64,000 bases of DNA from contig NZ_JADOTV010000015.1 of NCBI RefSeq assembly GCF_015767245.1, positions 1 through 64,000 on the forward strand, read 5' to 3'. This document shows positions 36,346-44,955 of the stretch, in pieces; positions within the stretch are counted from its first letter, which is position 1; every line of letters starts with the position of its first letter. Below the pieces are notes generated by a model. That model was not told the origin of the DNA and ran no database searches. It was given only the letters and a program-made list of their open reading frames with translations. The translations under genes and the position numbers were made by a program. Origin of the DNA: Aureivirga sp. CE67 (lineage in GTDB: Bacteria; Bacteroidota; Bacteroidia; Flavobacteriales; Flavobacteriaceae).

Positions 36346-36452
36346 TTAATTTATACTTTCAATTTAATCAATATCTCACTTAAACTTAAATTACACTTTT
36401 TCAATTAGCCGATTTTTAACATTTAAGAAACTTATATAAATCTAAAGGTTTT

Positions 36453-36503
36453 CTAAGAATAACTAATTTTTGCAAAACAAAAGCTTTTCATTTCAATCCC
36501 TAA
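36453..36503 (-). repeat. Dispersed structured repeat, copy B, proximal half
   Basis: The plus strand reads ctaagaataactaattttt, then gcaaaacaaaagcttttca and ttcaatccct. It aligns with the reverse complement of the first third of copies A and C (agcttttgtttttct, ttagagattctt). Joined to 35043-35163 it restores a full copy. Confidence 0.75.
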
Positions 36504-36658
36504 GCTAAATTTTCACATAAAACAAAAAATCAAATTATTTCCAATCGTTTCAAGGCAAAAGAAGAGAAAAACCAATTTTTCTACAGAATTCACAAACTAT
36601 CAAATAAAATTCCATTTATTTTTAAACAAAAACACCTCCATCAGTTAATAAAAAAATG

Positions 36659-36666
36659 TAAATTTG
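36659..36666 (+). promoter_or_regulatory. Likely -7 element of pheS
   Basis: TAAATTTG matches TAnnTTTG, 20 bp upstream of the pheS ATG. No clear -33 TTG is present. Confidence 0.5.
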
Positions 36667-36686
36667 CACTCTAATTTACAAATGAA

Positions 36687-37706
36687 ATGTTAGATAAAGT
36701 AAAAGAACTTATAGGCGAAGTAAACGAATTCCAAGCAACAACTCCAGAAGCTGTTGAAGATTTTCGTATCAAATACCTAGGGAAAAAAGGTCTTTTAAAT
36801 GATCTTTTTGCTGAATTTAAAAATGTTGAACCTGCTTTAAGAAAAGAATTCGGACAAGCGCTAAACACATTGAAAAATGCAGCACAAGACAAGGTAAATA
36901 CTTTAAAAGACAACCTAGAATCTGCCGATGAACAAAAAGGTTTTTATGGAGATTTAACACGTCCATCTGAACCAATTGAATTAGGTTCTCGTCATCCTAT
37001 CTCTATTGTTAAAAATCAAATTATTGATGTTTTCTCAAGAATCGGATTTACAGTTTCTGAAGGTCCAGAAATAGAAGATGATTGGCACAACTTTACTGCA
37101 TTAAACTTACCAGAATATCATCCTGCAAGAGATATGCAAGATACTTTCTTTATCGAGAAAGATCCAGATATCTTATTACGTACACACACTTCTTCTGTGC
37201 AAGTTCGCTACATGGAAAATAACGAACCACCAATTCGTACAATTTCTCCAGGACGTGTTTTCAGAAATGAAGATATTTCTGCAAGAGCTCACTGTATTTT
37301 CCACCAAGTAGAAGGATTATACATTGATACAGATGTTTCGTTTGCAGACTTAAAACAAACACTTCTTTACTTTACAAAAGAGATGTTTGGTAAATCTAAA
37401 ATCCGTTTAAGACCTTCTTATTTCCCATTTACGGAGCCAAGTGCTGAAGTAGATATTTACTGGGGATTAGAAACTGAAACTGACTATAAGATTACAAAAG
37501 GTACTGGATGGTTAGAAATTATGGGATGTGGAATGGTAGATCCTAATGTATTAAAGAATGCAAATATTGACCCAACAAAATATAGTGGTTATGCATTCGG
37601 AATGGGAATCGAGCGTATTGCAATGCTTTTATATCAAATTCCTGATATTCGCATGTTTTACGAAAATGACGTTCGATTCTTAGAACAATTCAAAACTGTA
37701 CTTTAA
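36687..37706 (+). CDS. pheS: Phenylalanine-tRNA ligase alpha subunit
   Basis: This 339-residue class II synthetase alpha subunit has an N-terminal coiled-coil arm (about 1-85), motif 1 near [20 protein letters not shown], motif 2 [19 protein letters not shown] (about 202-220), a [10 protein letters not shown] substrate region, and motif 3 [14 protein letters not shown] (about 308-321). It forms the alpha2beta2 enzyme with PheT, which is not in this window. The usual pheST pairing is therefore split here. A hairpin terminator follows. Confidence 0.95.
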   Translation: MLDKVKELIGEVNEFQATTPEAVEDFRIKYLGKKGLLNDLFAEFKNVEPALRKEFGQALNTLKNAAQDKVNTLKDNLESADEQKGFYGDLTRPSEPIELGSRHPISIVKNQIIDVFSRIGFTVSEGPEIEDDWHNFTALNLPEYHPARDMQDTFFIEKDPDILLRTHTSSVQVRYMENNEPPIRTISPGRVFRNEDISARAHCIFHQVEGLYIDTDVSFADLKQTLLYFTKEMFGKSKIRLRPSYFPFTEPSAEVDIYWGLETETDYKITKGTGWLEIMGCGMVDPNVLKNANIDPTKYSGYAFGMGIERIAMLLYQIPDIRMFYENDVRFLEQFKTVL

Positions 37707-37720
37707 TTTATAAATATGCA

Positions 37721-37752
37721 AAAGGAGTTTCATTTTTGAAGCTCCTTTTTTT
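37721..37752 (+). terminator. Terminator of pheS
   Basis: The hairpin aaaggagtttca / tgaagctccttt (one G-T pair) around tttt is followed by a run of T, just downstream of pheS. Confidence 0.7.
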
Positions 37753-37768
37753 CTTAAAATAATTATTT

Positions 37769-38170
37769 ATGAAAAAAGATATTTTTATTCCAAAGGTGGA
37801 AAATGTTTACATGGCAATCGTGAAAGAGTTCAACGAAACTTATCAGACAGAAGATTGGAATGTATATTTGATCAATGATAGAGATACAAAAATCGATATG
37901 GTTATTTGTGTTTCGCAAGGAACAGACCCAGATTCTGGAAAAATTACTACAATGATGCGAAAAACTGTGCAAAAAATGGAAGCACATTCTTTTGCAAAAG
38001 TAGAATATCTTCAAGAAGATGTTTTAGCCTTAGATAATATTTTCAACGTTACTTTCTTTGACGGTAATACGATGTATGACAAACAGTTTGTTTTCGAGAA
38101 AAACACTGTAAAAGAAGGAACTTTACGTTATATCAAACTTTTAGATAAAAAAGGAGTAATCCGTAAGTAA
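37769..38170 (+). CDS. Conserved hypothetical protein downstream of pheS
   Basis: This 133-residue cytoplasmic protein without signal peptide or membrane helix has alternating strands and helices (WNVYLINDRDTKIDMVICVS, then GKITTMMRKTVQKM). It resembles a Bacteroidota-conserved family found next to pheS, but I cannot name it or give a function. The terminator between the two genes suggests mostly separate expression. Confidence 0.65.
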   Translation: MKKDIFIPKVENVYMAIVKEFNETYQTEDWNVYLINDRDTKIDMVICVSQGTDPDSGKITTMMRKTVQKMEAHSFAKVEYLQEDVLALDNIFNVTFFDGNTMYDKQFVFEKNTVKEGTLRYIKLLDKKGVIRK

Positions 38171-38172
38171 TA

Positions 38173-38357
38173 TTTTGCGAGAGGGATTGCAGTGAAAAGC
38201 TTTTGTTTTTCTAAAAAATTAGAGATTCTTGAGAAACGGAGGCGACCTAAGAAGCCCACGTATTCTTTAGAATCTCTTTTTTTGGAAATACGAAACTTGT
38301 AACGGAAAGCCCGGTATTTTATCTTTCGTTTTTGGACGAAAGGTAAAATGCTTCGCC
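38173..38357 (+). repeat. Dispersed structured repeat, copy C
   Basis: Best-preserved copy, 185 bp. It matches copy A along its length. The terminal hairpin has a 14-position stem attttatctttcgt / acgaaaggtaaaat (38316-38329 with 38336-38349, one G-U pair), a different sequence from copies A and B but still complementary. It is followed by cttcgcc. The element ends gcga (near the start) and tcgc (near the end) can also pair. Confidence 0.85.
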
Positions 38358-38408
38358 ATTAAACATTATCATATTTGAAATCTTATGTGATAATTTTATT
38401 TAAAATAT

Positions 38409-38443
38409 AACACACCCCTAGCCCCTCTCAAGAGGGGAATTTT
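38409..38443. repeat. CCCCTC-type short palindromic repeat, best copy
   Basis: The sequence aacacacccctagcccctct followed by caagaggggaatttt contains the palindrome cccctctcaagagggg. Related to 473-510 and 1047-1079. Confidence 0.5.
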
Positions 38444-38494
38444 TAGACTTCTCTTATGATTTTTAAAGAGAGGCATTTTTAAATTTTTCAAATT

Positions 38495-38890
38495 ATGAAT
38501 CAGAACTGTCCTTGTGGAAAAAATACTTCTTTAGAAAACTGCTGTTTACCGATTATCAAAGGAGAGAAAAAAGCGAAAACTGCGGAAGAATTAATGCGAT
38601 CTAGATATACTGCTTATACTTTGGCAGATATTGATTATATTATGAAAACGCATCATCATACTTCGCGTCCTTTGAGCGAATATGTGGAAATTCAGAAATG
38701 GGCAAAGCGTGTGAAATGGTTGAAATTGGAAGTTTTGAAAACCAAAAAAGGAACGGAGACAGATACGGAAGGTTTTGTAGAATTTAAAGCGCATTTTAAA
38801 GAATTGTTTAAGAAAAAAATCATTCATGAAAATTCTTATTTTGTGAAAGAAAACGAAGAATGGTTTTATGTTTCAGGAACTCATCACTAA
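38495..38890 (+). CDS. YchJ/SEC-C family metal-binding protein
   Basis: This 131-residue protein begins with the cysteine-rich SEC-C zinc motif CPCGKNTSLENCC (5-17) and continues with a YchJ-type NTF2-like domain (about 33-130: TAEELMRSRYTAYTLADIDYI, FVEFKAHFK, ENSYFVKENEEWFYVSG). Its biochemical role is unknown. It is followed after 6 bp by a glycosyltransferase gene, so the two probably share a transcript. Confidence 0.88.
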   Translation: MNQNCPCGKNTSLENCCLPIIKGEKKAKTAEELMRSRYTAYTLADIDYIMKTHHHTSRPLSEYVEIQKWAKRVKWLKLEVLKTKKGTETDTEGFVEFKAHFKELFKKKIIHENSYFVKENEEWFYVSGTHH

Positions 38891-38896
38891 TTTTTT

Positions 38897-40126
38897 ATGA
38901 AAGTTTTTATTATAGGTTACGTTTGGCCAGAACCACAATCTTCTGCTGCAGGAACTAGAATGATGCAGATTATTTCGCTTTTTCAGAAAGAAAATTGGGA
39001 AGTTGTTTTTGCTACTTCTGCACAAGAAAGTGAAAATAAAGCGCCGCTGGAATCTCTGGGAATAAAAACTTTAAAAATTCAAGTGAATGATGCTTCTTTT
39101 GATACTTTAATTCAGGAAATGCAGCCTGATATTGTTTTATTAGATCGTTTTATGATGGAAGAGCAATATGGATGGCGAGTGAGAGAAAATTGTCCGGAAG
39201 CGATTCAAATTTTGGATACAGAGGATTTACATTCGCTTCGAAATGCTCGACTTCAGGCTAAGAAAAAAAATACTACTGAAATGTCTGAAATGCTAAAATC
39301 AGATATTTCGAAAAGAGAAATTGCCAGTATTTTTCGTTCAGATTTGACTTTGATAATTTCTAAAAAGGAAATGGAATTGTTACAAGAAACTTTTAAAGTA
39401 CCGGAGCATATTCTATTTTATCTTCCTTTTTTAGAAAAAGAACTTACGGAAGAAACTGTTTCGTCTTGGAAAACTTTTGAAAAACGAGAAGATTTGTGTT
39501 TTATTGGAAATTTCTTTCATGAACCAAACTGGCAAACTGTGCAAATTTTGAAAAAAGAAATTTGGCCAAAACTTCGAAAAAAACTTCCGAAAGCGAAACT
39601 TCATATTTATGGGGCTTATGCTGGTCAGAAAGTTTTACAATTAAATAATCCGACAGAAAATTTTATTGTAAAAGGCTTTGCAGAAGATGTGAATGAAGTG
39701 ATGAAAAATCATAAAATTTGCATTGCGCCGATACCTTTTGGTGCGGGATTAAAGGGAAAGTTTATTGATGCTATGAAAAATGGTTGCCCGAGTGTGACAA
39801 CTTCTGTTGGTGCAGAAAGTATGTTTGAAGCACATCAGTGGCCAGGATTTATCTCGGACGATTATGAGAAAATTATTTCAGAAACTATAAAAATTTACAC
39901 TGAAAAAGATTATTGGAATTCTTTACAAAAAAATGGAATTTCGATTATCAATGATTTATTTAGTGTAAAACTTTTTGCAAAAAAATTTATAGAAACAATT
40001 TCTAATTTAGATTTAGAAAAACATAGAGAAAACAACTTCTACGGACAAATTCTTCAGCATCATTCTTTGAAAAGTACAAAATATATGTCTAAATGGATTG
40101 AGGAAAAAAATAAAAAATTAACATAA
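38897..40126 (+). CDS. Glycosyltransferase (GT4-like)
   Basis: This 409-residue GT-B-fold enzyme has an N-terminal acceptor domain beginning VFIIGYVWPEPQSSAAGTRM, a linker, and a donor domain with LCFIGNFFHEPNWQTV, LHIYGAYAGQKV and the E-rich donor-binding stretch PIPFGAGLKGKFIDAMKNGCPSV. The last resembles the nucleotide-sugar site of group 1 transferases. Acceptor and sugar are unknown. No polysaccharide cluster surrounds it, so it may act on a lipid or small molecule. Confidence 0.85.
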   Translation: MKVFIIGYVWPEPQSSAAGTRMMQIISLFQKENWEVVFATSAQESENKAPLESLGIKTLKIQVNDASFDTLIQEMQPDIVLLDRFMMEEQYGWRVRENCPEAIQILDTEDLHSLRNARLQAKKKNTTEMSEMLKSDISKREIASIFRSDLTLIISKKEMELLQETFKVPEHILFYLPFLEKELTEETVSSWKTFEKREDLCFIGNFFHEPNWQTVQILKKEIWPKLRKKLPKAKLHIYGAYAGQKVLQLNNPTENFIVKGFAEDVNEVMKNHKICIAPIPFGAGLKGKFIDAMKNGCPSVTTSVGAESMFEAHQWPGFISDDYEKIISETIKIYTEKDYWNSLQKNGISIINDLFSVKLFAKKFIETISNLDLEKHRENNFYGQILQHHSLKSTKYMSKWIEEKNKKLT

Positions 40127-40184
40127 TCTGTAACATTTTAGTAACTTGATCGTTTTATTTAACTAAAATAAAACAGAGATTACA

Positions 40185-40793
40185 ATGAAAAAACTAAAAT
40201 TTACTCTTTTAGCCTTAACGCTAACTTTCTTCGTAGCATGTAGCAGCGATGATGATGCTACTACAAACACACAACAACAAGAGCAAAATGATCAGAATAA
40301 TGATCAAAATGATGATGAAAACAACGATGATGAAGGTCAAGCTTCTGATTCTGTTGCAGATATGTTAGTTGCAGAATGGAAAGTAGATGCTATTGATGTT
40401 GGTGGAGATATCTCAACAGGTGGATTAGATGTTGGAGACATTGACGGTATGGGAAAAAATATCACAACACAGTTAAATATTTCTTCAGACCCGAATAAAG
40501 TTACTTCTTCTGGTGCTTTTGATTTACATGCAACAATATCGGCAGCAGGAAATGAACAAAATGCAAACCAAGACGCAGTTGATTTAGAAATTGATGCTTC
40601 GTGGGAATTAAGCGAAGATGAATCTTCTATTAAATTAATCGATGCAACTACAGAAGAGGAAATCAACATCACAATTTTAGAAATTACAGAAACTACTTTG
40701 AAGTTTGAGCAAACAACTACAACAACTGATAGTAGTTCAGGAGTAGAATTAGATATTGAAATGACTATGACTTTTACTTGTACGAAGTTATAA
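40185..40793 (+). CDS. Lipocalin-like surface lipoprotein
   Basis: This 202-residue lipoprotein has lipobox FVAC (Cys19) followed by SSDDD, an acidic surface-export-like signal. A Gln/Asn/Asp-rich linker (about 28-52) leads to a beta-rich domain starting MLVAEWKVDAIDV, like the lipocalin-type protein at 4644-5231. Several strands follow, with Thr-rich edges near the C-terminus. Ligand unknown. A very strong terminator follows at 40811. Confidence 0.65.
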   Translation: MKKLKFTLLALTLTFFVACSSDDDATTNTQQQEQNDQNNDQNDDENNDDEGQASDSVADMLVAEWKVDAIDVGGDISTGGLDVGDIDGMGKNITTQLNISSDPNKVTSSGAFDLHATISAAGNEQNANQDAVDLEIDASWELSEDESSIKLIDATTEEEINITILEITETTLKFEQTTTTTDSSSGVELDIEMTMTFTCTKL

Positions 40794-40810
40794 TCATATA
40801 CTACATAAAA

Positions 40811-40843
40811 GTAAAAAAGTCGCTTTTTAGCGACTTTTTTACT
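40811..40843. terminator. Rho-independent terminator
   Basis: The 14-bp perfect stem gtaaaaaagtcgct / agcgacttttttac (40811-40824 with 40829-40842) around a 4-nt T loop follows the lipoprotein gene. Confidence 0.85.
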
Positions 40844-40962
40844 ATAAAATGAAAATTAATTATTCGGGGGTTAAAATATCATGTATTTTGTATGTGAATC
40901 TGCTGCAAAAATAAAAGGAATCCATTTTTTACAACATGATATTACTCATGTTTTATCAAAAT

Positions 40963-41538
40963 TTATTCTTCTTCTTGCATTTTTTTTGCAACTTTTTCTA
41001 ACTCCATATACCAATCTTCACCAAATTTTCGGATAAGTGCTTCTTTTGTAAACTTGTAAATAGGAACTTGTAATTCTTTTCCTAATGAACAAGCATCATC
41101 ACAAATATCCCAACGATCATAATTTACTGCTGCAAATTGAGAATAATCTTTTACTCTGATCGGATATAAATGACAAGAAATTGGTTTTTTCCATTCTATT
41201 TCCCCTCGATTGTATAATTCTTCAAAGGCACACATGGCCGTATTTTTTTCGTCAAAAATCACGTATGCACAATCTTTACCATCAATTAAAGTTGTTTCGT
41301 GTTCTCCCCAATCATTTGTAGTATATAAACCTTGTTCTTCTATAGCATCAATTCCTTCTTGACGTAATAGAGGTTTTACTTTTGGGTAAACATCTTGCAT
41401 GATTTGTAACTCATCTTCTTCTAAAGGAGCTCCTGCATCACCATCAATACAACATTGTCCTTTACACTTTGAAATATTACAGACAAATTCTTTTTCTATA
41501 ATATCTTCTGAAACTATGGTTTTTCCTAACTGAAACAT
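40963..41538 (-). CDS. DUF3109 family cysteine-rich protein
   Basis: This 191-residue protein of the DUF3109 family carries the Cys cluster CNISKCKGQCC close to the N-terminus, with further Cys residues in the middle (KDCAYVI, AMCAFEEL, PISCHLYPIR), suggesting a bound metal or Fe-S cluster. Function unknown. The start is placed at 41538 (MFQLGKTIV), because a -7 element TATTTTTG (plus 41543-41550) lies between this ATG and the earlier in-frame ATG at 41556, and the family normally starts here. Confidence 0.85.
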   Translation of the reverse strand: MFQLGKTIVSEDIIEKEFVCNISKCKGQCCIDGDAGAPLEEDELQIMQDVYPKVKPLLRQEGIDAIEEQGLYTTNDWGEHETTLIDGKDCAYVIFDEKNTAMCAFEELYNRGEIEWKKPISCHLYPIRVKDYSQFAAVNYDRWDICDDACSLGKELQVPIYKFTKEALIRKFGEDWYMELEKVAKKMQEEE

Positions 41539-41542
41539 TTTG

Positions 41543-41550
41543 CAAAAATA
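41543..41550 (-). promoter_or_regulatory. -7 element of the DUF3109 gene, decides its start
   Basis: On the minus strand TATTTTTG matches TAnnTTTG only 5 bp before the chosen ATG. This implies a very short leader and argues against the ATG at 41556. Confidence 0.5.
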
Positions 41551-41622
41551 CATCATTTTTTTATTAAAAAATTCCTAATTTAAATTAACATTAACTTTAC
41601 AACACTTATTGAATTAATAAAA

Positions 41623-41630
41623 TATATTTG
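41623..41630 (+). promoter_or_regulatory. Likely -7 element of the MarC gene
   Basis: TATATTTG matches TAnnTTTG, 23 bp upstream of the start at 41654. The -33 match is unclear. Confidence 0.5.
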
Positions 41631-41653
41631 CAAAAAAATTAAATATTAAAAAT

Positions 41654-42229
41654 ATGGTACTTGATTTTAAAGAAATCATAACTTGTACAATGGTTTTGTT
41701 CGCCGTGATTGATATTATAGGTAGTATTCCAATCATTATTGAACTTCGAAACAAAGTTGGTCATATCCAATCGGAAAAAGCATCTATCGTTGCAACGATT
41801 ATTATGATTACTTTTTTATTTGTGGGAGAAAAAATCTTAAAGCTAATTGGTATTGATGTGAATTCGTTTGCTGTTGCTGGTGCTTTTGTTATCTTTTTCC
41901 TTGCTATTGAAATGGTTTTAGGGATCTCTGTTTTTAAAGATGATCATCCTGAGACTGCTAGTGTAGTTCCGCTTGCCTTCCCGCTTATTGCAGGAGCTGG
42001 AACAATGACTTCTATTTTATCTTTAGAAGCAGCTTATGAAACAATAAATATCATTATTGCTATTATTATCAATATGGTATTTGTATTTATTGTATTGAAA
42101 TCTTCTAAAAAGATTGAGAGTATCATCGGAAAGTCCGGAATTAATGTAATTCGTAAAATCTTCGGAATTGTACTTTTAGCAATTGCTGTAAAACTTTTCG
42201 CAGCTAATATTCAAGGGCTTTTCCAATAA
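41654..42229 (+). CDS. MarC family integral membrane protein
   Basis: This 191-residue protein has six predicted membrane helices and the MarC-type signature PLAFPLIAGAGTMTSIL. The first helix has IDIIGSIPIIIEL. The family was once linked to multiple antibiotic resistance, but a transport role has not been shown. It is monocistronic, with a hairpin terminator downstream. Confidence 0.9.
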   Translation: MVLDFKEIITCTMVLFAVIDIIGSIPIIIELRNKVGHIQSEKASIVATIIMITFLFVGEKILKLIGIDVNSFAVAGAFVIFFLAIEMVLGISVFKDDHPETASVVPLAFPLIAGAGTMTSILSLEAAYETINIIIAIIINMVFVFIVLKSSKKIESIIGKSGINVIRKIFGIVLLAIAVKLFAANIQGLFQ

Positions 42230-42263
42230 GAGAAAAAATACATTCTATATTATAAATTAATCG

Positions 42264-42300
42264 AAAGCAGAAGTAAATCAGATACTTCTGCTTTTTTTTT
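42264..42300 (+). terminator. Terminator of the MarC gene
   Basis: The stem aaagcagaagta / tacttctgcttt around aatcaga is followed by nine T. Confidence 0.8.
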
Positions 42301-42307
42301 GGATATA

Positions 42308-42339
42308 AAAAAACCACCCTTAAAGAAAAGGTGGTTTTG
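42308..42339. terminator. Second terminator hairpin, serving the minus-strand barrel gene
   Basis: The arms aaaaccaccctt and aaggtggtttt around aaagaa form a stem with an A-run on the left side, which reads as a T-run on the minus strand. It lies about 100 bp past the end of the gene at 42440. Confidence 0.65.
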
Positions 42340-42439
42340 AAAAAAAGATATTTTAGTTAGTAACCCACAGTTCAAATTTAAACTATAAACTACTTTTTTA
42401 TTGATACTATTTTATTGATTGTATGTACTTTTTTACTCA

Positions 42440-44779
42440 TTATATTCTATTCTTCAGGTTTCCATCATCCTTCAAGTTTTTCTTTTGTATCTTTTTCTTA
42501 CCTGATAAAGTATATTTAAAACTTAATGAAAAGAATCTAGATATATTTTTAGAATAATAATCTTGAGTAAAGGTATTGAAATCTGTATTGCTTTTCATTC
42601 TTAGAGTATTTAAAATATCATAAGCTGCAAAATTAATTATACCTTTACCTTTTAATACTTTCAATTTAAACCCTACTGAAAGTCTATCCCAACTTGATTC
42701 TTCTGCTAATTCGTTTCTATAATCTGTTACAAATTTATTAGTTAAAAACAATGTCCATTTTTTGTTTAAAAAATAATAAAATACAATCTGATTAGTGAAA
42801 CTTGGTGTTTCATAAATTTTCTCATTATACTTAAAATGTGTATAGAAAAACTTACTATATATCTTTAAGAAAAATTTTGACTTAAATCTTTTAGAAAAAT
42901 CATGACTTATGGTATAGATTTGACTTTCTCCAATATTCATCGGCCTAGTTTCTAGGATTCCGTCTTCTCTTTCTATAGAAAGCTGAGAGATCATATCTTC
43001 TATTCTTTTAGCTCTTACAGAGAAAGTATGACTTTTATATGCATAATCAGCACCTACAGAATATAAATAAGTTGGAGTTAAATTTGGATTTCCTGTTAAA
43101 TATAATTTTTCGTTAATCTTAATGATATATGGATTCAATTGTCTAAATGAAGCTCTTTGAATACTCTTATCAAAACTTAGAGAAAGATTTTTATGATCTG
43201 AAATATTATAGTTATAATTAAACGTAGGAAATAAATCTGTATAATTTCTATCTACAGACGTATCATATAATTTATCTATTCCTTCTAAATTTGTTGTTTC
43301 TGATCTAAGACCAACTTCAAAAAAATGTTTTTTATACTCTTTAGTAAGAGAAATATATGCAGCATAAATTGATTCTCTATTTTCAAAATCTTCACCATCT
43401 AACTCAAATGACTCTCCTTCAATTTCTGTAAAAATATTCAATTTATTCTCTCTCTCTACATTACTAAGTCTTCCTCCTGCAGAAACTTCCCAATCTTTTT
43501 CAAAAATTTTATTCCAATCTAATTTAATATCATAGTAATTAGACTTTGCATCTGTATCAAAAATATCAATTTCTGTATAATTTATTGGATCAAATGTTTC
43601 TAATGTAACATTATTATCACTTATAAATTTATTATTCCCTATCTGTCCAGCAAAATGAATTTTACTTCCTTTATCATCATAGTTATATGTGATATTTGTT
43701 AGTCCATAATATAATTCTGTAGTTTCTTTTGCATCTGAAACACTAGTATATCTTAGAACATCCTCATTTTGATTATAAATTTGAGATCCAATTTCTACAG
43801 AATGTGGTGAACTATTTCTATAAAAACCTTCTAAACCAAATGTAAAACTACTTATAGGATAAAGTACGATTCCAGCCCTTACTCTAGAAAAATAATTATT
43901 TAGTTTATGAATACTTTTACCATTAAATGTATCATTCGAATTCTTAAAAGTATTTGTTGTCTCTGTCTTAGTTTGATCAAAATTTTCAAAATAATCTGCT
44001 GTGATATAAGCATTCCATTTTTTTGCTCCAAAATAAGAAGAATTCCCAATATATCTATCTATATGATCTTTATCTCTATAACTAATTCTTCCTGTAAAAC
44101 TAGTATGATATCCAACAGGAAATTCCTTTAAAACAATATTAATACTTCCATTATTATTTGTAGCACTATTTTTGGCAGAACCTGTAGTTTTTACTTCAAT
44201 TCGTTCAATATTTTTTGAATCTAAGTTGTTTAAATAATTTGTAAGATCATCTCCTGATAGTCTTAACTCTACACCATTTACATAAACAATCGGTGTTCCA
44301 TTTGGTAATTTAACACTACCATCAATATCTACTAAAACTTGTGGTGTAATTCTTAAAATTTCGGTAGTTTCATATCCACTTTTGAAAGGACTATTTTTAA
44401 CATCAAAAATAATTTTCCCTTTCTCTCTTTTTATTACTTTTTTATAAGCAGAAATCTCCACTTGCCCTAAAGATTCACTTTCTTCTTCTAATTGAATTTT
44501 ACCTAAATCTTTATTCCCACTTATATTGATGTTTCTTTCAATAGTTTTATAACCAACGAAACTAATTTTTAATATAAATTTTCCATTTTCTGAAGTCAAT
44601 TCGAAATATCCATTATCATCTGAAGTCGTATGAGAGGTAATTTTCCCTTCAGTATTTTCTAACAAAATATTTGCGTAAGGTATACTCCCTACATCATTCT
44701 GAAGAGTACCAAACACTTTACTTTGAGCAAAAGTTAAAATTGGAATTAAGAATAAAATTAGTAATAAGCCTCTTTTCAT
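42440..44779 (-). CDS. TonB-dependent-receptor-like outer-membrane beta-barrel protein
   Basis: This 779-residue outer-membrane protein has a signal peptide (about 1-18), a carboxypeptidase regulatory-like domain (about 20-105, with GTLQNDVGSIPYANILLENT and DDNGYFELTS), a plug-like domain (about 125-215, VLVDIDGSVKLPNGTPIVYVNG and IERIEVKTTGSAKNSATNNN), and a long barrel (about 225-760) with many alternating aromatic strands. It belongs to the outer-membrane beta-barrel family 3 group, distantly related to SusC/TonB receptors. No SusD partner or regulator is adjacent, so the substrate cannot be inferred. Confidence 0.88.
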   Translation of the reverse strand: MKRGLLLILFLIPILTFAQSKVFGTLQNDVGSIPYANILLENTEGKITSHTTSDDNGYFELTSENGKFILKISFVGYKTIERNINISGNKDLGKIQLEEESESLGQVEISAYKKVIKREKGKIIFDVKNSPFKSGYETTEILRITPQVLVDIDGSVKLPNGTPIVYVNGVELRLSGDDLTNYLNNLDSKNIERIEVKTTGSAKNSATNNNGSINIVLKEFPVGYHTSFTGRISYRDKDHIDRYIGNSSYFGAKKWNAYITADYFENFDQTKTETTNTFKNSNDTFNGKSIHKLNNYFSRVRAGIVLYPISSFTFGLEGFYRNSSPHSVEIGSQIYNQNEDVLRYTSVSDAKETTELYYGLTNITYNYDDKGSKIHFAGQIGNNKFISDNNVTLETFDPINYTEIDIFDTDAKSNYYDIKLDWNKIFEKDWEVSAGGRLSNVERENKLNIFTEIEGESFELDGEDFENRESIYAAYISLTKEYKKHFFEVGLRSETTNLEGIDKLYDTSVDRNYTDLFPTFNYNYNISDHKNLSLSFDKSIQRASFRQLNPYIIKINEKLYLTGNPNLTPTYLYSVGADYAYKSHTFSVRAKRIEDMISQLSIEREDGILETRPMNIGESQIYTISHDFSKRFKSKFFLKIYSKFFYTHFKYNEKIYETPSFTNQIVFYYFLNKKWTLFLTNKFVTDYRNELAEESSWDRLSVGFKLKVLKGKGIINFAAYDILNTLRMKSNTDFNTFTQDYYSKNISRFFSLSFKYTLSGKKKIQKKNLKDDGNLKNRI

Positions 44780-44955
44780 AGATTAAAATGTGAAATTCAA
44801 TAAAGAATTTCAATTAATAATTTTTCATAATTTTTGAATATTCATCTTAGTACTGATGTTAATTTAATACTAAAACAATCATAACTCTACAATATTATTA
44901 CATTTTAATCAAATACACAAAGTTTTTACCGTAATATTATAAGTGAAAATCAAGA

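Larger units (their letters stand above)
35164..36452 (-). mobile_element. IS110-family insertion sequence, about 1.29 kb
   Basis: The boundaries follow from the split repeat. The repeat is interrupted between its distal half (ending 35163) and proximal half (starting 36453), and the dinucleotide CT occurs at both junctions (35164-35165 and 36453-36454). No terminal inverted repeats or longer target duplication are seen, as known for IS110. The transposase (35197-36191) reads leftward with a non-coding left end of about 260 bp (36192-36452), the bridge-RNA side in IS110-group elements. Exact ends are uncertain by 1-2 bp because both junctions share the bases ttct around the core. Confidence 0.85.

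Noticed and set aside
35164-36452. CRISPR-like or inverted-repeat transposon interpretation of the polA-pheS interval
   Set aside because: There is no repeat/spacer periodicity and no terminal inverted repeats; DEDD and serine motifs identify IS110.
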